The notes below the pieces were generated by a model. The model did no database searches. It worked only from the letters and a program-made list of their open reading frames with translations, and was not told the DNA's origin. Of a stretch of DNA of 64,000 nt, positions 1 to 12,575 are shown piece after piece. Numbering within the stretch: position 1 is the stretch's first letter; every line of letters begins with the position of its first letter. This DNA comes from Dichetophora obliterata (lineage: Eukaryota > Arthropoda > Insecta > Diptera > Sciomyzidae). The DNA lies in NCBI GenBank assembly GCA_963920525.1, contig OY986437.1:34859563-34923562 (forward strand). The letters are read 5' to 3'. The translations under genes were made by a program, and so were the position numbers.

Positions 1-1603
1 CTTGAAAACAAAATCTTAAAAAAATCTTTAAAAAAAATCTTAAAAAAAACATGCAAAAAAAAATCTTTAAAAAAAATCTTGAAACTCAAACTCTTGAAAA
101 ACCTATGCATAGAATTTATTCTTTAAATCGCGCGCGAAGAAGAATACTTCTGTATTGAAAATTTTACGCTATTAAAGTTATATATATTGAAAAAATGTTT
201 AAAAATGTCATAACTCGAAAAATGTTAAATTCAAAAAAATTTTCAAAATTTTGAATAAGTGTCCAACTCCAAAAAGTGTAAAATATTGCAAAAATTGTAA
301 TATTTAAAAAAAAATGTGAAATTTTAAAATAGTGTTTTTTTTAATTTTGAAAAGTGTCAAAACTTTAAAAAGTGTCAATTTTTGAATAAGTGCCAAATTG
401 AACAAATATATGAATGATTCTACTTTAGGGTTCACACTCCATTTTTTTTTAATTTTTTTATTATATGTATTTGGACCTTCTAAATTAAAATATGCAAAAA
501 ACGCACGCTCGCAAGCAAGCGAGATTTCAAGATTTTATTTTTTGAAGTTTTTTTTCTAGATTTTGGTTGTTTCAAGATTTTCGGCCCGATCCCTAAATTA
601 ATATTTCCTAAAACACCATTCGAAGTTTTCTCATTTATCTAAAAAAGTTTATAATTAACACCCTCTGATAATTTAAAAATGCGATCACGGAGAAAAAGTT
701 CACTTGGGTTTTGGGATTTCTGATTTTATCCAATTAAATAATTTTGAATTAACACCGTTTGGTGTTTTTATTTACTTCTTTTTAAGTATTCTTATAATTT
801 TGATTTTAGTCAACCTCTGTATTTATTTGGTGTTTTCTTCGGGCTTTCAAGGTCCAATTATAAACAAAAACACTTTTTGTTTAAATTTTGTTTATTTAGT
901 TTAAAATAAATGCAGAGCCCAGTCAGTGGACGCACTTATTTTACTTTTAAATAATTTTTATGCTTTAAATGTTAAAATGTTTTTAATGCCAGTAGTTTTG
1001 ATGTTTAAAATGTTAAATGGTTCAATGTAAACTCAGTGGAAAAAGTTTTGCTTGATTTAAGTCCTTATGATGATTCTCGGTGAGAATTCAAATCAATTAA
1101 TTTGATCAAATCAATTAAATCATAATTCGATCAATCATCATTAATTTGAAATCAATTTCAAATAAACAAAATTTAAACAACAAATTGGCTTTGAGCCCGA
1201 AGAAAACACAAAAAATTAATAATATTTATTTGGAGCAACGCAAATGGATAAAATAAAAATAACACCATTCGAATGGATACTATGTAACACCGATTCGGTG
1301 TTGCAGTAACACAATATTTTTTTTTTTTTGTAGAGTTGTATAAAGCAATATAAAAAATATTTTAAAGGAACATTTTATTTTAGCAAAAACTCTACAAGAG
1401 TGTTAATAGACCAAACCCTTAATTATTATCTGATCGATTTTCATTGTCTCGGTAAAGGCTTAAACTTGCCTCACATTCGATACCACTTGTTTCTACAGCT
1501 TTCTGCCACACTAAGAACAAAAAGTAAGCTTCCTGCTTTCAACAAACTTTCACTTGATTTATTTATTCCCTTTCCTTGTGGTATCGCAACGGACCAATAA
1601 TCT
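1..1603. other. AT-rich intergenic DNA without a supported gene
   Basis: The first 400 bases are degenerate A-rich runs in which short words such as AAAATCTT and AAAAGTGT recur, so they are low-complexity sequence. From about 600 to 1310 the phrase AACACC(A/G)TTCG recurs in both orientations, suggesting worn repeats. Two 66-codon open frames here (around 704-904 and 1400-1600) have no recognisable domain and no splice or codon evidence. The stretch just before 1604 may be a retrotransposon tail, because the sequence after the next element ends in CCTAA repeats like the LINE tail at 61.46 kb, but that is weak. Confidence 0.5.
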
Positions 1604-1828
1604 GGGGCCTTACTCTGTAATGCATTTCGAAGAGCAAATGCGATTAAAAAAAAAAATTACACCATGTAAATACATGAATTAAGATTACTAAATGGCAGTT
1701 ACTTTGACTCCTGCTTTAAAACGCTGTTTCTGTCTTCATTGAATTCGAACTAATCAAAACTTTGTCAAAAAACTATATATATACTTGGTGTGATTTTGTT
1801 TTCGAATCGCATTACAGAGTAAGGCCCC
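1604..1828. mobile_element. Short TIR element (MITE), 225 bp
   Basis: The stretch begins with GGGGCCTTACTCTGTAATGC and ends with the reverse complement of the same 20 bases apart from a little drift inside, so it has terminal inverted repeats of about 20 bp. The interior is AT-rich and carries no coding frame. This is the architecture of a non-autonomous DNA transposon. I could not define a convincing target-site duplication, so the superfamily is unassigned. Confidence 0.7.
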
Positions 1829-1879
1829 TGGTATGCGTAGGCCGGTCTAAAGATTAGACGCCACCTTAACCTAACCTAA

Positions 1880-2353
1880 GGTTTGTTCGGCGAAGCGCAA
1901 TATTGCGCATGCCATGATCGTTACTGCTTTTCTGCACTTCACATGCACTGCAACTCTGTTGCGACGCTTTGACAATGCGCAGTAAAATAGTTTTGTAGAA
2001 CGACCAAATATTGGCAAGATAAAGAAATTTGTTATTAAAAACGATTTGGAAAAAAAAAATTTAAAAAGTAAAAAATTATTTTGAAATCCTAAAACGATGT
2101 ATTTATAGTCATTTTCGAATGAACTGCTTAACCTTATAAATTCCGCTCAAATAAATTGAACTTACTTCGTCTTTCATGCTGCGCAGCAAAAAATATACAC
2201 TGCGCTATTTGCCGGTATTTGCGCATGTAATGCAAAAATTGTGTTCAATGGAACGCTTGACGCTTGCAGTGTTACATTGTATATCTTCATAGAACCGTTA
2301 TGCTTTAGTACTGCTACAATGCTGCAGCTGAATGCTCACGCCGAACAAACCCC
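1880..2353. mobile_element. MITE with GGTTTGTTCGGCG inverted ends
   Basis: The left end GGTTTGTTCGGCG at 1880 is repeated as CGCCGAACAAACC at 2339-2351. Both ends are followed inwards by GC-containing sequence rich in TGCGC and GCTGCAG words, unlike the AT-rich flanks. No open frame of note lies inside. The left flank is a short CTAACCTAA run resembling the tail of a LINE, so this element may have inserted at a LINE 3' end. Confidence 0.6.
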
Positions 2354-3332
2354 TAGTTCTTTGGATAGTTAATATTCATATTGAAAAAATATTTGTTTTA
2401 AAATTTTACTTAAAAAATTCATTAAATTTTTGTGACAAGTTCCATTTGGGGTTCCGAGTTCCTATGCGGTTTTAAGTAAGAGTAGGTCCTTTTTATTTCA
2501 CACGACATTGTTAACTAAGGAAGGTATTTTTATAAGAGTTTTTATGTTCCTACGAATTTAAATAACAAAAAAAAAACATTTCCTTTATGGTCTATTATAG
2601 ATTTTATTATCATCGGGTTCAACTTCAAATTGTATTTATAACCACCAAAAGAATTATAATTACGGTAACTGTTGTACAAAACTAAAAAAAATAGCTATTA
2701 TATTCCTTTGAAATGGAAAAGTACTAAATAAAAAATACAAGTATTAAATATCATAAGCCAATACACATACTTCATTATTTTTTTTTTTTTTAAAGATATT
2801 TTTATATATTGATCTACACTTTAAGGAAATATTTTTGCACACATTTAATCATAGAAAATTATTAAGGTTATATAAAACTTATGGTTAGAGAAATTTTGAA
2901 TCCGACAGGAAATATCAAATTAACCAACTTTTCAAGAAGCTCTATGAGCTCCTTTCCTTTCATACATAAAAGTGTATTTATTTTTCTTTTAATGTAGTAA
3001 GGTCATAGTTAAATTTTTATTCATAGATCCCAAATTTAGGTGTGCATTTTATTTTTTTGCGAGTTATGTTTTTTTCATATAAAATTGTCCACTAGAGTTC
3101 TAAAAATTAAATGATTACTTTCTGTTATTTGTTTTTTTTTTATATGTTCCTTAAGCTTATGAACTAAGTTGGTTGAAAAAACAAAGGTAGAAATCTAGTT
3201 TCTTAAACATCAAAGAAAAACATAAAAATCTTAAATTTCTTAAATTTGGATTTGATATTCCAACCATATTTTTGACGACTAAACGAGAATGAACGCACAT
3301 AAAGTTGTTATTGTTCTGTTGGGATTGATTGC
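2354..3332. other. AT-rich 3' flank of the phosphatase gene
   Basis: No gene is visible here. The part next to 3333 must include the 3' UTR of the minus-strand phosphatase gene. A minus-strand AATAAA word at 3048-3053 (TTTATT on the plus strand) is a plausible poly(A) signal about 280 bases beyond the stop codon, but in DNA this AT-rich such words are common, so this is only a candidate. Confidence 0.4.
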
Positions 3333-6300
3333 TTACGTCGATGCTGCAGCTTCATTAGAGGCTGTATTAACGCTGTCACACTCCTTTTGCTCAGCTTCTG
3401 CGGAATTAGCAGAAACTACATTTGCTGCTGCTGTTGTAGTTGATGTACTGCTGCTGCTGGTGGCATCATTGCTGCTACTGCTTGTATTGGATTCTTCTTT
3501 ATCATCAGTCTTCATGCGTTTTGTTTTGTTGACATTCTCGGCTTCGTTGGAATTATCGTCAGATGTAGGTGAGGCACTGCGTTTAAGTGATTTCTGTAGA
3601 CTTGCATCGGCAGCATCAGCTTCTGCGGCTTGTTTAGCAAGGAGCACATCCTCGGTTTCCTCAGGATTAATTTTAGTAGGTAGATCGAGCAATTTTTGTT
3701 GGAAGCGCACAATAACAGCGGTCATGTTATCGCAGCCGGTACCATCGCCCATGGTGTTAGGAGCCAGACAGTTGTCGAAAAGCTAGATGTGGGGAAATAA
3801 AAATATGAAAAGGTATGTTTGTTTAAGCTTTTTGTTTTCTGTACCGACCTCTTCACAAATTTGTGACACCTTTTTGGTTTCGTCTTTTAAACGCAAACGT
3901 ACAAAATCCACTACTTCTTCGCTTGACATAAAATTCCAAATGCCATCGCATGCCAGCACCATGAATTCATCTTCTGGTGTTATGATAAGTTTTTTGATAT
4001 CCGGCAGTGCAGAAATCATTTGTTCTTCGGCAGTCAGTTCTAAATTCTAAAAGCAATAGAAGAGGAAAAGCAATTTATTATAACTTCTGTTTTATAAATT
4101 TTGCTGTCTATGCTTACCATTTTATAGGCATGATCTCCAATGGCACGTGATAAATTCAGTCCGCCATTGACACGACCATCGAGAGTAACTCGACCGCCCG
4201 CTTTAAGAATGCGAGCAGACTCCTCATCGTCCTCTGGCTTGTGATCCAAACTCATTTCGATTGCTTTGCCATTGCGGCAGACGACACAGCGCGAATCTCC
4301 AGCATTGGCCACATAAAGATCGCGACCATTTAGTATAGCCACAACTGCCGTGCAGCCACTATCTTTACCTGGCTCCTCAATCATATTGGCGCAAAACTGC
4401 TCATTGGCTAAAGCACCCTCTTCATCTTCCACTTCATCATGTTCTTCCTCCTCGTCATCATCATCGTCATCCTCCTCATCCTCATCATCATCATCGTCGT
4501 CATCATCATCATCGTCGTCCAAATCGTCCTCTGAGGAATATTCGAGAGCATGACGAGCATCAGATTCTTCATTGCTAGAAGTTTCATCAGCTGAAAAATT
4601 TTATAATTTATTAAAAAATTAAGAAACAGTCAGCAGTTTGAGCTTACCATCAAAATCGGCATCATCGTCAGTGGAATCATCATCGGTAGTAGTTCTTTTG
4701 ACCTTTTTGGTATCCTTGCTTGTGGAAGATATACCTGAACGATCGGCGCTGGCAGGCATTTTAACCGTAGAAGAGGTCGGCTCGGCTGTTCCATTTCCAT
4801 TTTGCTTAGCAGCTGACTCGTGAGAACCTGAAACTATGCCATCCCCCGCGGTCACTACCTTAACAGCAGCTGTAGCTGATGACGATGATGATGTAGAAAC
4901 ATCTGCCGCTTTAATTGCCTTATTAACTGATGAAGTTACACTTCCATTTTGTTCACTTTCCTTAAGATGCGAAGAGTCAGGTTTGGTGGATGAATTAGAG
5001 GAAACACCTTTAGCGGAGCCATTTGTAGCAAGTGTGTGTGATCCAGTTGCTTCAGCTTCAGCTGCTTCTACACCAGCAGCTGCGGTAGCACTATTGTTTG
5101 TGGACTTGCGCGCTCCAGAGCTGCTGCTGCTCACTGTTGAATCATCCTCTAGCTCATCTGTCTCCATTTTGGTATCTGCAGTATCTACTTAAAACATAAA
5201 AAAAATAAATAAGCTTTTTTATAAGGAACTCATACCTTTTGTCAGCGACTCGGTGTTGTCTGCAGACGATGAAGCAGCGGCAGATCCTGAAGGTTTAATT
5301 TTTTCTTCATTTATTTCCGCCTTGGTAGCAGCATCAGCGGCTACGGCTGCAGCACGTCGACCACGTAAAAACGGGGACTGAGGTTTGGATCCCGAAGCTC
5401 GTGGCTCTCCATCTTTAACTTTCTTCAGAGCTGGCATTGAAGGACCACCACCTTTGTATTTCTCCAAAACTTCATTCAGTGGCAAGCAGCCTTCTTCACG
5501 CAATTCAGCCAAGTCTTCATCGTCTTCATCATCGTCCAGAACATCACTATCATCAGCTTCAGCGAAATTCTTTTCGCCAGCAAGTATTTTAAGTATCTCG
5601 ACTACTTCTGGTTCGAGAAGTGTTTTATCGAAACCTAAAAATGCAGCTTGCAGTGCTTTTTGTAGATCGCCAATTTTGTAAGATTCCAAGTCCTTTAAAA
5701 ACTGCGGTAATTTGTCGGCGCAATAGGTAGCCACTTCTGCACCCCCGTGACCATCATATACGGCAAAGAATGAAGTGTTTTTGTCATAGCTAAGAATAGA
5801 ATTATGAGCATCCTAAAAAGATAAGATGTTCAAAATAGTATAATGCCAGTTGGCTCTAAAATCCGTTAAGAATTTCATGAGAAGTAGGAATTTTTTTTCC
5901 AAATGTTAAATTATCATGAATTGCAATCAATTGGAATTGGAAATAAATTGAGTTCTTAAAATTTACATGAGGAAATTTCTAATGGCATGGAAAAAAATTG
6001 CATTTATTCAGCCCTATCATGAATAATTTTGGCATATTTAACTTTTAGCATAAATAAATTTTTTCCACTTTTTTGGAACATATGTATTTAGGGCTTCCAA
6101 ATTCAAATCTGAAAAAATTAATGGCTGCTCTCATCTGGTTTAGAAGTTATAGGGGTCCAAAGTTGAAAAAATGGGCTCGAAAAACTTGCTATATCTTTGC
6201 TATATATAAACAAAACTAAACAAATGGGTATTAAAAGAAAGGATATGATATTACCTATTTAATTAGCTATTAAAAAATGCCATTAATTACTTTTTAAGAT

Positions 6301-7421
6301 ATTACTATTTTTATGTACCAACTATAAAATAAAAGTTTGTTTTATTTGATTTGGACTTTCAGCTTAATATATCAAAACATGAAAAATTGTTATAAAAAAA
6401 ACCGCGCGACTTTTATACAAATTTTCCCCTATTCTGCTTATTTCATTAATCTCAATATTACATATGAATATAATTACCTTGAAACATTTTGAGAAAAAAT
6501 AGAGCAATTTTTAAAAAAACTTCTTATTTTCTAACTCACAATGCTATTTATACACTAACCTTATTTAATGTCCAAGGACACAAATTTTATATTACAAAAA
6601 CATCTTCAAACGTAAAATTTTCTTAGTCCAAAAGATCTATATCTTTAAGAGATATGCATGGATTTTCAAGATTTATACTTCGTTGAATAGATTCTTGCAT
6701 TACATACTGCCTTTTTTTTGATCCCATAAATATTAGTTTTGTTGGAAAATTAAAAAAAAAATCACATGTTTAAGGTAATTTTTTCTAATTTTGGACCCAT
6801 AAAACTTCTGAACGACTTGAGAGCGGTACTTAATTATTTCACTATTAGCTTTTTTAGCTCCAAATACACATTTTGAAAAAAAAAAAATTAAATTAAAAAA
6901 AGACCATTTATGCTAGGGGTAAAATGTTTCGCTTTTTTAGCTCCAAATACACATTTTGAAAAGAATAATAAAAAAATAACATTTTGCTTAAGTTGAATTG
7001 TTCCATAATTTTTCACGCGGAATCGAAAAAGAGAGTTTTTATTTTTAAGATAAAGCCTAAGAACATTCCGAAAATTCTTGAAACAAATTTGTAGATAACC
7101 GTTGATGAAAAAAATTGCATTAAAAATGTCCAAAATGTGCTTGAGCTTTATCTTAAGAATGAAAACTACCTTTTCGGATTTCGCGTGAAAAATTATTCAT
7201 GATAGGGCTTATTATCTTTAAGAAAACATTACAAACTGTGATAACCGATTACGAAGGTGATACGTGCTCCTTGCATGAGTTATATTGTTGTATACATACA
7301 TATGGCTCACCTCTTGACTATTCCGCCAACCCTGCATGGAACTTGCACCAACCATTAACAAATCGTTTGCTTCGTCAGTGGATACTTTGTCCGTCTTTGG
7401 TTGTGATAGATATGCTCCCAT
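3333..7421 (-). CDS. PP2C-type Ser/Thr protein phosphatase, PPM1G class (CG10417-like), six exons
   Basis: A metal-dependent (Mn/Mg) protein phosphatase of the PPM family. Vertebrate PPM1G dephosphorylates splicing and histone substrates in the nucleus; the same role here is inferred. Coding exons on the minus strand are 7311-7421, 5236-5812, 4648-5187, 4118-4590, 3849-4046 and 3333-3782. All introns are GT-AG and phases agree, giving 782 residues. The N-terminus MGAYLSQP followed by [12 protein letters not shown] is the PPM1G signature and fixes the start. Metal-site motif DGHGG is at residues 57-61. A long acidic and Ser-rich insert with a run of about 12 Asp separates this from the second catalytic half, which shows [35 protein letters not shown] and [10 protein letters not shown]. 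All key acidic residues are present, so the enzyme looks active. The C-terminus is a Ser/Ala/Thr-rich tail. I recall the Drosophila protein as about 660 residues, so the low-complexity segments are longer here. Confidence 0.93.
5813..7310 (-). other. First intron of the phosphatase gene, 1.5 kb
   Basis: The donor GTGAGC follows codon 37 (Gln-Glu) and the acceptor TTTTTAG precedes Asp-Ala-His, so the intron is phase 0. It is far longer than the 48-71 bp introns that follow it. It holds one copy of a dispersed repeat (6172-6932) that also lies outside the gene at 9140-9968, so its size is at least partly due to transposon-derived DNA. Confidence 0.8.
6172..6932 (+). repeat. Dispersed repeat, copy A (intronic)
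   Basis: This stretch aligns along its whole length with 9140-9968. Shared words include TTTGCTATATATAAACAAAA, CAGCTTAATATATCAAAACA and TTTTTTAGCTCCAAATACA, in the same order and spacing. The copies differ by many substitutions and small gaps, so the duplication is old. The right end of this copy is partly duplicated again around 6905-6960. No reading frame is conserved between the copies, so the family is probably non-coding transposon sequence. Confidence 0.75.
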
Positions 7422-8414
7422 ATTGGCAAACGATGCACTCCAACTTTAGGGCAAGCAATTTTCTATCAGCAGCAAATCTTCCGTAAAAATCGATGCAACA
7501 ACAACGACGTCAGCAATTACCGGCTGTGGCAGCGGGTGGTGGTGGGATGGTGTATTCACCGGTGGCTGTGTTAAAACGAATCGGGGTGGCACTTAAGCTT
7601 CTACAAAAATATCTTGGTGCTGTTAATTTATAAAAAAACAAACACCTTAATCCTTACCCTTTTCCCAAGAATTTTTAACTGTGCAGGATTTTATATTTTT
7701 CACCGTGCCTTTGCAGTAGTCAGTTGTCCGTGATATTTTCCTTTATCGTGTGTATCCCCACGCCTTCTTTTGCAACTTTTTCCTTTGAGACTTTGTCGTC
7801 GTCTTTTCACGCGTTTTTCCACCTATCGAGTTTTTTTATGCCACTTAAGAAACGACAAAGAAAGCTTTACGCCAGACACAAATTTTATATATCAATAAAT
7901 AAACCCAAATTGAAATGGAATTTTTGTTGCAATTTATTAAAAGCTTCAAATAACTGTACTTTATGTAGATATTTTAATTATTTGCAAACGTTAAATTGTT
8001 CTATCGTGTCGTTGGCGGCGAAGTAGTTTGTCGAAAATTTGCACAACGAAGAACGTGTGAAAAGCACGCAGGAAAATTTGCGGTGACTGTAGTTTTGTAG
8101 CTGGTAACATGGTGCTGCCACACCGGTAATAAAAAACACATATGTGCTCGAAGATGCCATCTTTGTGTGATAAATCACATTTGAGGGTTTTTAATTGGTT
8201 GGTGATGTGACAGTTCCCCAAGATTCATTAAAAGTCCGGTTACACAGGCCAGTGACAGTGAAAGTGCGAAAGAAAACGTGTACTGTTCGAATGATTAGAA
8301 AAATTTCTCACTTTCATGCTAGTAGCAAGAGGTGCTACACATGCAAGTGAAAGGTCATTAAAAAAATTTCATCGTATGCGAAGGTTCTCACTGCTATTGC
8401 AGTTTGCGTGTGCC
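7422..8414. other. 5' flank of the phosphatase gene
   Basis: The minus-strand 5' UTR and promoter of the phosphatase gene must lie here, but I see no decisive initiator or TATA. The stretch 7490-7560 is richer in G and C (CAACAACAACGACG and GGTGGTGGGATGGTG) and could be 5' UTR. Open frames of 66-100 codons on both strands at 7.7-8.2 kb show no domain and overlap each other, so I do not call them genes. Confidence 0.4.
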
Positions 8415-8418
8415 TTAA

Positions 8419-8889
8419 CCCATTAAAGACTGCTCATAGATTCCGCCGTACGATTTTTTCAAAATTTATCAGGAAGCTTATATAGGCCATAGAAGTTGTT
8501 TTGCAAAATTTCAGGTTTGTAACTGTCACCGTATTTGAGATCTGCATTGGGTATTCAAATACCCAATCGGCTAATCCGGGTTCTTGGTGTTAATAAAAAT
8601 TTACATATATGGCAGCATTCTGATCACGAATTTTTCCTTCGATCTTTCCATTTCTATTTTTCTACATAGCTTTATATATGGATTTCAGTGATTTTTGAAA
8701 ATCACACATCTTTCATCTCGAAAAGGAACATTTAATTGTATGAATTTCATTTCACATTGTAAAGACAACAAATAGTTTCATTATTTCGTAATGTTTAAAA
8801 AAAATATTTGGATATCTCATACCACTTTCGAGATATGGCCTTTTTCATAAACACTATTTTATGGGTTATACCCGTTAGTCATTAATGGG
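8419..8889. mobile_element. piggyBac-like MITE, 471 bp, with TTAA target sites
   Basis: The element starts CCCATTAAAGACT and ends AGTCATTAATGGG, and it is flanked on both sides by TTAA (8415-8418 and 8890-8893). Ends beginning CCC and a TTAA target duplication are hallmarks of the piggyBac superfamily. No transposase frame is present, so this is a non-autonomous copy. It contains AT-rich sequence with no recognisable coding content. Confidence 0.75.
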
Positions 8890-9139
8890 TTAAACAAGCT
8901 ATCAGTGTCGCTTCCTGTACGAAATAGAGGAAAACTCAAATTGAATCCACCAAAAGTAATTAAAAACAACACTGATATCCCCCTTTGTAACATACACTGG
9001 CCGCTGTTGTCAAAATCCACTGGCTCTGAAATTTCGTTGCCAGTAGCGATCAAAGTGGCGTGAAAGTGAATCCAATGTGAGTGTATTTGTAAAAAGCGTG
9101 AATGTTTTGAGTTTTTCGAACTACAGAGCCAGTATACTG

Positions 9140-9968
9140 GCTCGAAAGACTTGTTATATCTTTGCTATATATAAACAAAACTATGCAAAACGGGTATTAG
9201 CAAAGAAAGGCTATGCTATTACCTGTTTCATAAACTATAAACCATAAAATTTCATTAATCACTTTTTAAGATATAGCTCTTTTCATGTACCAGAAGTTTA
9301 GTTTTTTTATTTAATTTGGACTTCCAGCTTAATATATCAAAACATTTTTCGCCTGTGGCGCTTATTTCATTAAACTCAACATTACGTATGAGTATAATTA
9401 CATTGAAAAATTTTGAGAAAAAATCGCGTAATTTTTTATAGAAATTTTTCGGCTAAGGCGCTTTTTTCATTAATTAACATTATGTATGAATATAATTACT
9501 ATGAAAAATATTTAGAAAAAATAGAGAAATTTTTAAAAACACTTCTTGTTTTCTAAATGACAATGCTATTTATACACTTACCTTATTTATTGTAAAAACT
9601 TTGGTTTTACATCAATTTGGTACCATTTCGAGGACAAAATTTTCATATCACAAAAACATTTTCAAACGATACATTTTCTAAGTCCAAAAAGAGCATTATT
9701 TTAAGAGATTTGCATGGATTTTCATGTTTAATACCTAGTTGAATAGATACTTGCATTACATTTCTTTTGATACCCACAAAGATAAGTTTTGTTGGAAAAT
9801 TGAAAAAACCACATGTTTCTAAGTTTTTTTCTAACTTTCACCCCTACAACTTCTAAGCAACTGTAGAGTGATCCTTAATTTTTTCACTATTAACTTTTTT
9901 AGCTCCAAATACATATTTTGAAAAAAATATATAAAAATGCCATTGTTGCTAAAGGTAAAATGTTTCAA
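9140..9968 (+). repeat. Dispersed repeat, copy B (intergenic)
   Basis: This is the second copy of the repeat described at 6172-6932, in the same orientation and about 2.97 kb downstream. It keeps the same order of shared words and lacks the small internal duplication seen at the right end of copy A. Confidence 0.75.
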
Positions 9969-10896
9969 AAATAAAAAGAAAATAGTAATAAGTAACTGTG
10001 GGAAATAATTTATTATAAGGGTATTCACAGTTTAAGCGTAAATTCAACAAATTGTATTTATAGCATTTGTTATTGTTGAAACCACGATTTAATTATTAAT
10101 AGGTTATTCGTTTTTTTTGACGTATGCTTATTTTTTTAAACAAACATATTTTGACAATCTGCTAACAGTGTTTTTTTCTGTTGGATAAAAGGTATTTTCC
10201 AGTGTTTCGTTGTGTAGTTTTCTAGTGCAGTAGTTTTTCAATGATTTCTTGCCAAGTTAATAAGAAAGAAAAACTATGTAGGTGTTGCGTCGTAAGTGTA
10301 TGCTATATTGTAAATAAATTCTTGGAATTTAGAAAGTTCCTTTGCAAATTTAAAATAAAAAGTTATTTTTGTCATTGCTGCAAACCTAATAAGTGAATTT
10401 TAATAATTGAACGTTTAATTTAGAAGAAAGTGAGTTAAGGAAAAAAAATTATAAAGAAATACTAGTGGTATTCAATGAACGCCGTATTGTCCATGCAAAC
10501 AGCGTATGTTCGGTAAGCTTACAGCAGCGTAATTTCCAATAAAATTGTAAGGGATTAAACATTCGCAGCTGGTGTCTACAGTACGTTTAATGCATATTAT
10601 GCGACCGAGGTTTCATTTTTGTTTTGACCAGCAGTGTTTCTTGTTTCTTTCTTAACAATTTAAAAAATTAAAATTTCTGTAAAGTTGCAAATAATTTTGT
10701 GATGGTAATTTATTTTTAATACAATTGTGCAATTAACTCAATTATTCAGGGTGAATTATTCATATATGCAATTATTCAGGGTGAATAAAATGACTATACT
10801 GTGTTCATTGAATAAAACTGCATAAAACTGCAACTGTTGGCTGCATAAAACGATGAAATGTTAATTTCTGTGAAAAATTTGTCATAAGCCACAATG

Positions 10897-11099
10897 GTTG
10901 CATTCAGCGGAGTCAACAACTGGCAACTGTTGTGTAAAAAATCACTAAATGCTACAATTATGGGCGCCATTGCAATTAAATTTTTTTACTGATTCTTAAT
11001 ATACTATTATATTATTACCATTTATTTACTTTTCTGACTTGAAGAGCAACAACACATTCAGATCAAAAACTCACAACTGTTGACGCCACTGAATTCGGC
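10897..11099. mobile_element. MITE of the CATTCAGCGGAGTCAAC family, about 203 bp
   Basis: The left end contains GCATTCAGCGGAGTCAACA and the right end its imperfect inverse, TGTTGACGCCACTGAATTC. Related termini occur at about 18265, 20072, 59452, 59935 and 60262-60325, so this is a repeated family within the window. It is non-coding. Confidence 0.65.
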
Positions 11100-11535
11100 T
11101 AATATGCCCAACACTTTTTAACAACATCTGACATAAGCCCGCCGCTCTTATTTAGGGATGAAAATTGAGCGTTAACGGAAAGTGTCTGAGAACGCGCCAC
11201 TAAACGCTCTTGTTCAGGTTTCACAGCTTATATTATTAATGTATTTATTAAAATAAGCGAACAAAATTAAATTTATTTTAGTATTTATATTTCTTATATA
11301 CTTATTAACTTAATTTTCATTGAAGTTAGTAAATTAAAATATATAAAAAAGTTATAAGTGCACTAGGAAGTCAGAGCAATAAAAGTACTAGAACAAAATA
11401 AGTGGTAGTCAATTTAGTACCAATTATTATGATATTTGGGCAACCGCGTGCATTTTTAGTTCTAATGAAATTGGCTGCATTCTATCCAAAAAAGCGCTCA
11501 GGTAGCAAAGTAGCATAAAATATTTTCACTATATA

Positions 11536-11942
11536 ACACGGGGGTTACACGAGACAGTACTGTTAAGACAGTCGCAACACATTCACAAATTTTTACCTAC
11601 ACACACTCATTTTTGCAGCAGTCTGCTACTGTCTGCTCTACTGTCTTAACTTTTTTGTAGACAGTTCGCGGGACAGTATCTAGGACAGTAGAATGATATT
11701 TAGCATATCAAATGACAGAATATGATATAATTTAATAGAATTAATTGAAAATTTGCAATACTTTGGCGTGCTCGTAGTTTTAACAAAAATTTCTTTATAA
11801 AATATAAATTTTTTACTATTTTGTCTACTGTCTTGCCAACTGTTTTACCAATTGTCTATACTCTTATTCACAGACACAAAGTTTGACAACTAATACGTAT
11901 TTGTCACTGGCTTAACAGTACTGTCACGTGTAACCCCCGTGT
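11536..11942. mobile_element. MITE with ACACGGGGGTTACACG ends, 407 bp
   Basis: The ends are ACACGGGGGTTACACG at left and CGTGTAACCCCCGTGT at right, a perfect 16-bp inversion. Near-symmetric sequence continues for about 20 more bases (GACAGTACTGTTAAG). The interior repeats the words ACTGTC and GACAGT many times in both directions. A second, larger copy sits at 18136-18768. Confidence 0.8.
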
Positions 11943-12394
11943 AAATTATGACAAGGAACATGCTCTGTGAGCGCATACCATTCAGCCCAAAAGTTGTGGA
12001 ACAGTTCTTTCCGCTGAATGCAGGCATCACTCTCATGATTTTATTCTGCTCTCATTACCAATTTGAGAAAACGTCAAAAGTACGAATAACCTTTAAATAA
12101 TTAAAACATGGTTGAAACTGAACACCCAACCACGTGACTGTCGCATTCAATAATTATGCAACCCTGTGATGTATGTAATTATGTGGCTGTAGACTGTAAT
12201 TTGAATTTGCATGTGAAACAACAACAAAGCAAAATACGCTTTCGTAAATTGGCGTACAAATAACAAATCGTACAAACAATAGGCCACCATATTCAAACTG
12301 TGAATAGCCTTAATAATTTATAAAATAATTTCTTCTTCTTTCAATACGATTTTAATAACAAGTGCCACTAAAACTCTTTTATGGCCAAACGAAT

Positions 12395-12575
12395 TGCCCT
12401 GTTCACATTCATCAAATCGTTTGTCAAATCCAATAGAAAAACGTGGGAGTTCCATAGAAATTTCACTTTGTTCTATTGTATTTGACAAACGATTTGATAA
12501 GCGGTTTGAAATGTAAACACCCCTTTTGATAAACAATTTGACGAGTGATTTGAAGTGTGAACAGAGCTAATAGAG
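12395..12575. repeat. Diverged foldback repeat (TCAAATCGTTTGTCAAAT family)
   Basis: The stretch contains CATCAAATCGTTTGTCAAAT, then TCCAATAGAAAAACGTGGGA, then the inverse words, ending GATTTGAAGTGTGAACAG. It is a worn and slightly extended relative of the two near-perfect 140-bp foldbacks at 25251-25390 and 25478-25617. Confidence 0.65.

Larger units (their letters stand above)
10016..12312. mobile_element. Composite TIR element with internal nested MITEs
   Basis: The left end reads GGGTATTCACAGTTTAAGCG and the right end is the matching inverted AAACTGTGAATAGCC. The right-hand interior (AACAACAACAAAGCAAAATACGCT) is also found inside the complete 163-bp relative at 47153-47315, which shows that they belong to one family. 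The 2.3-kb size here is explained by later insertions, including the elements at 10897-11099 and 11536-11942. I could not settle the target duplication. Confidence 0.6.

Noticed and set aside
3289..5681. Plus-strand frames of 87-165 codons opposite the phosphatase exons
   Set aside because: They are antisense readings of GAT/GCT-rich low-complexity exons; the minus-strand gene has conserved motifs and matching splice phases.
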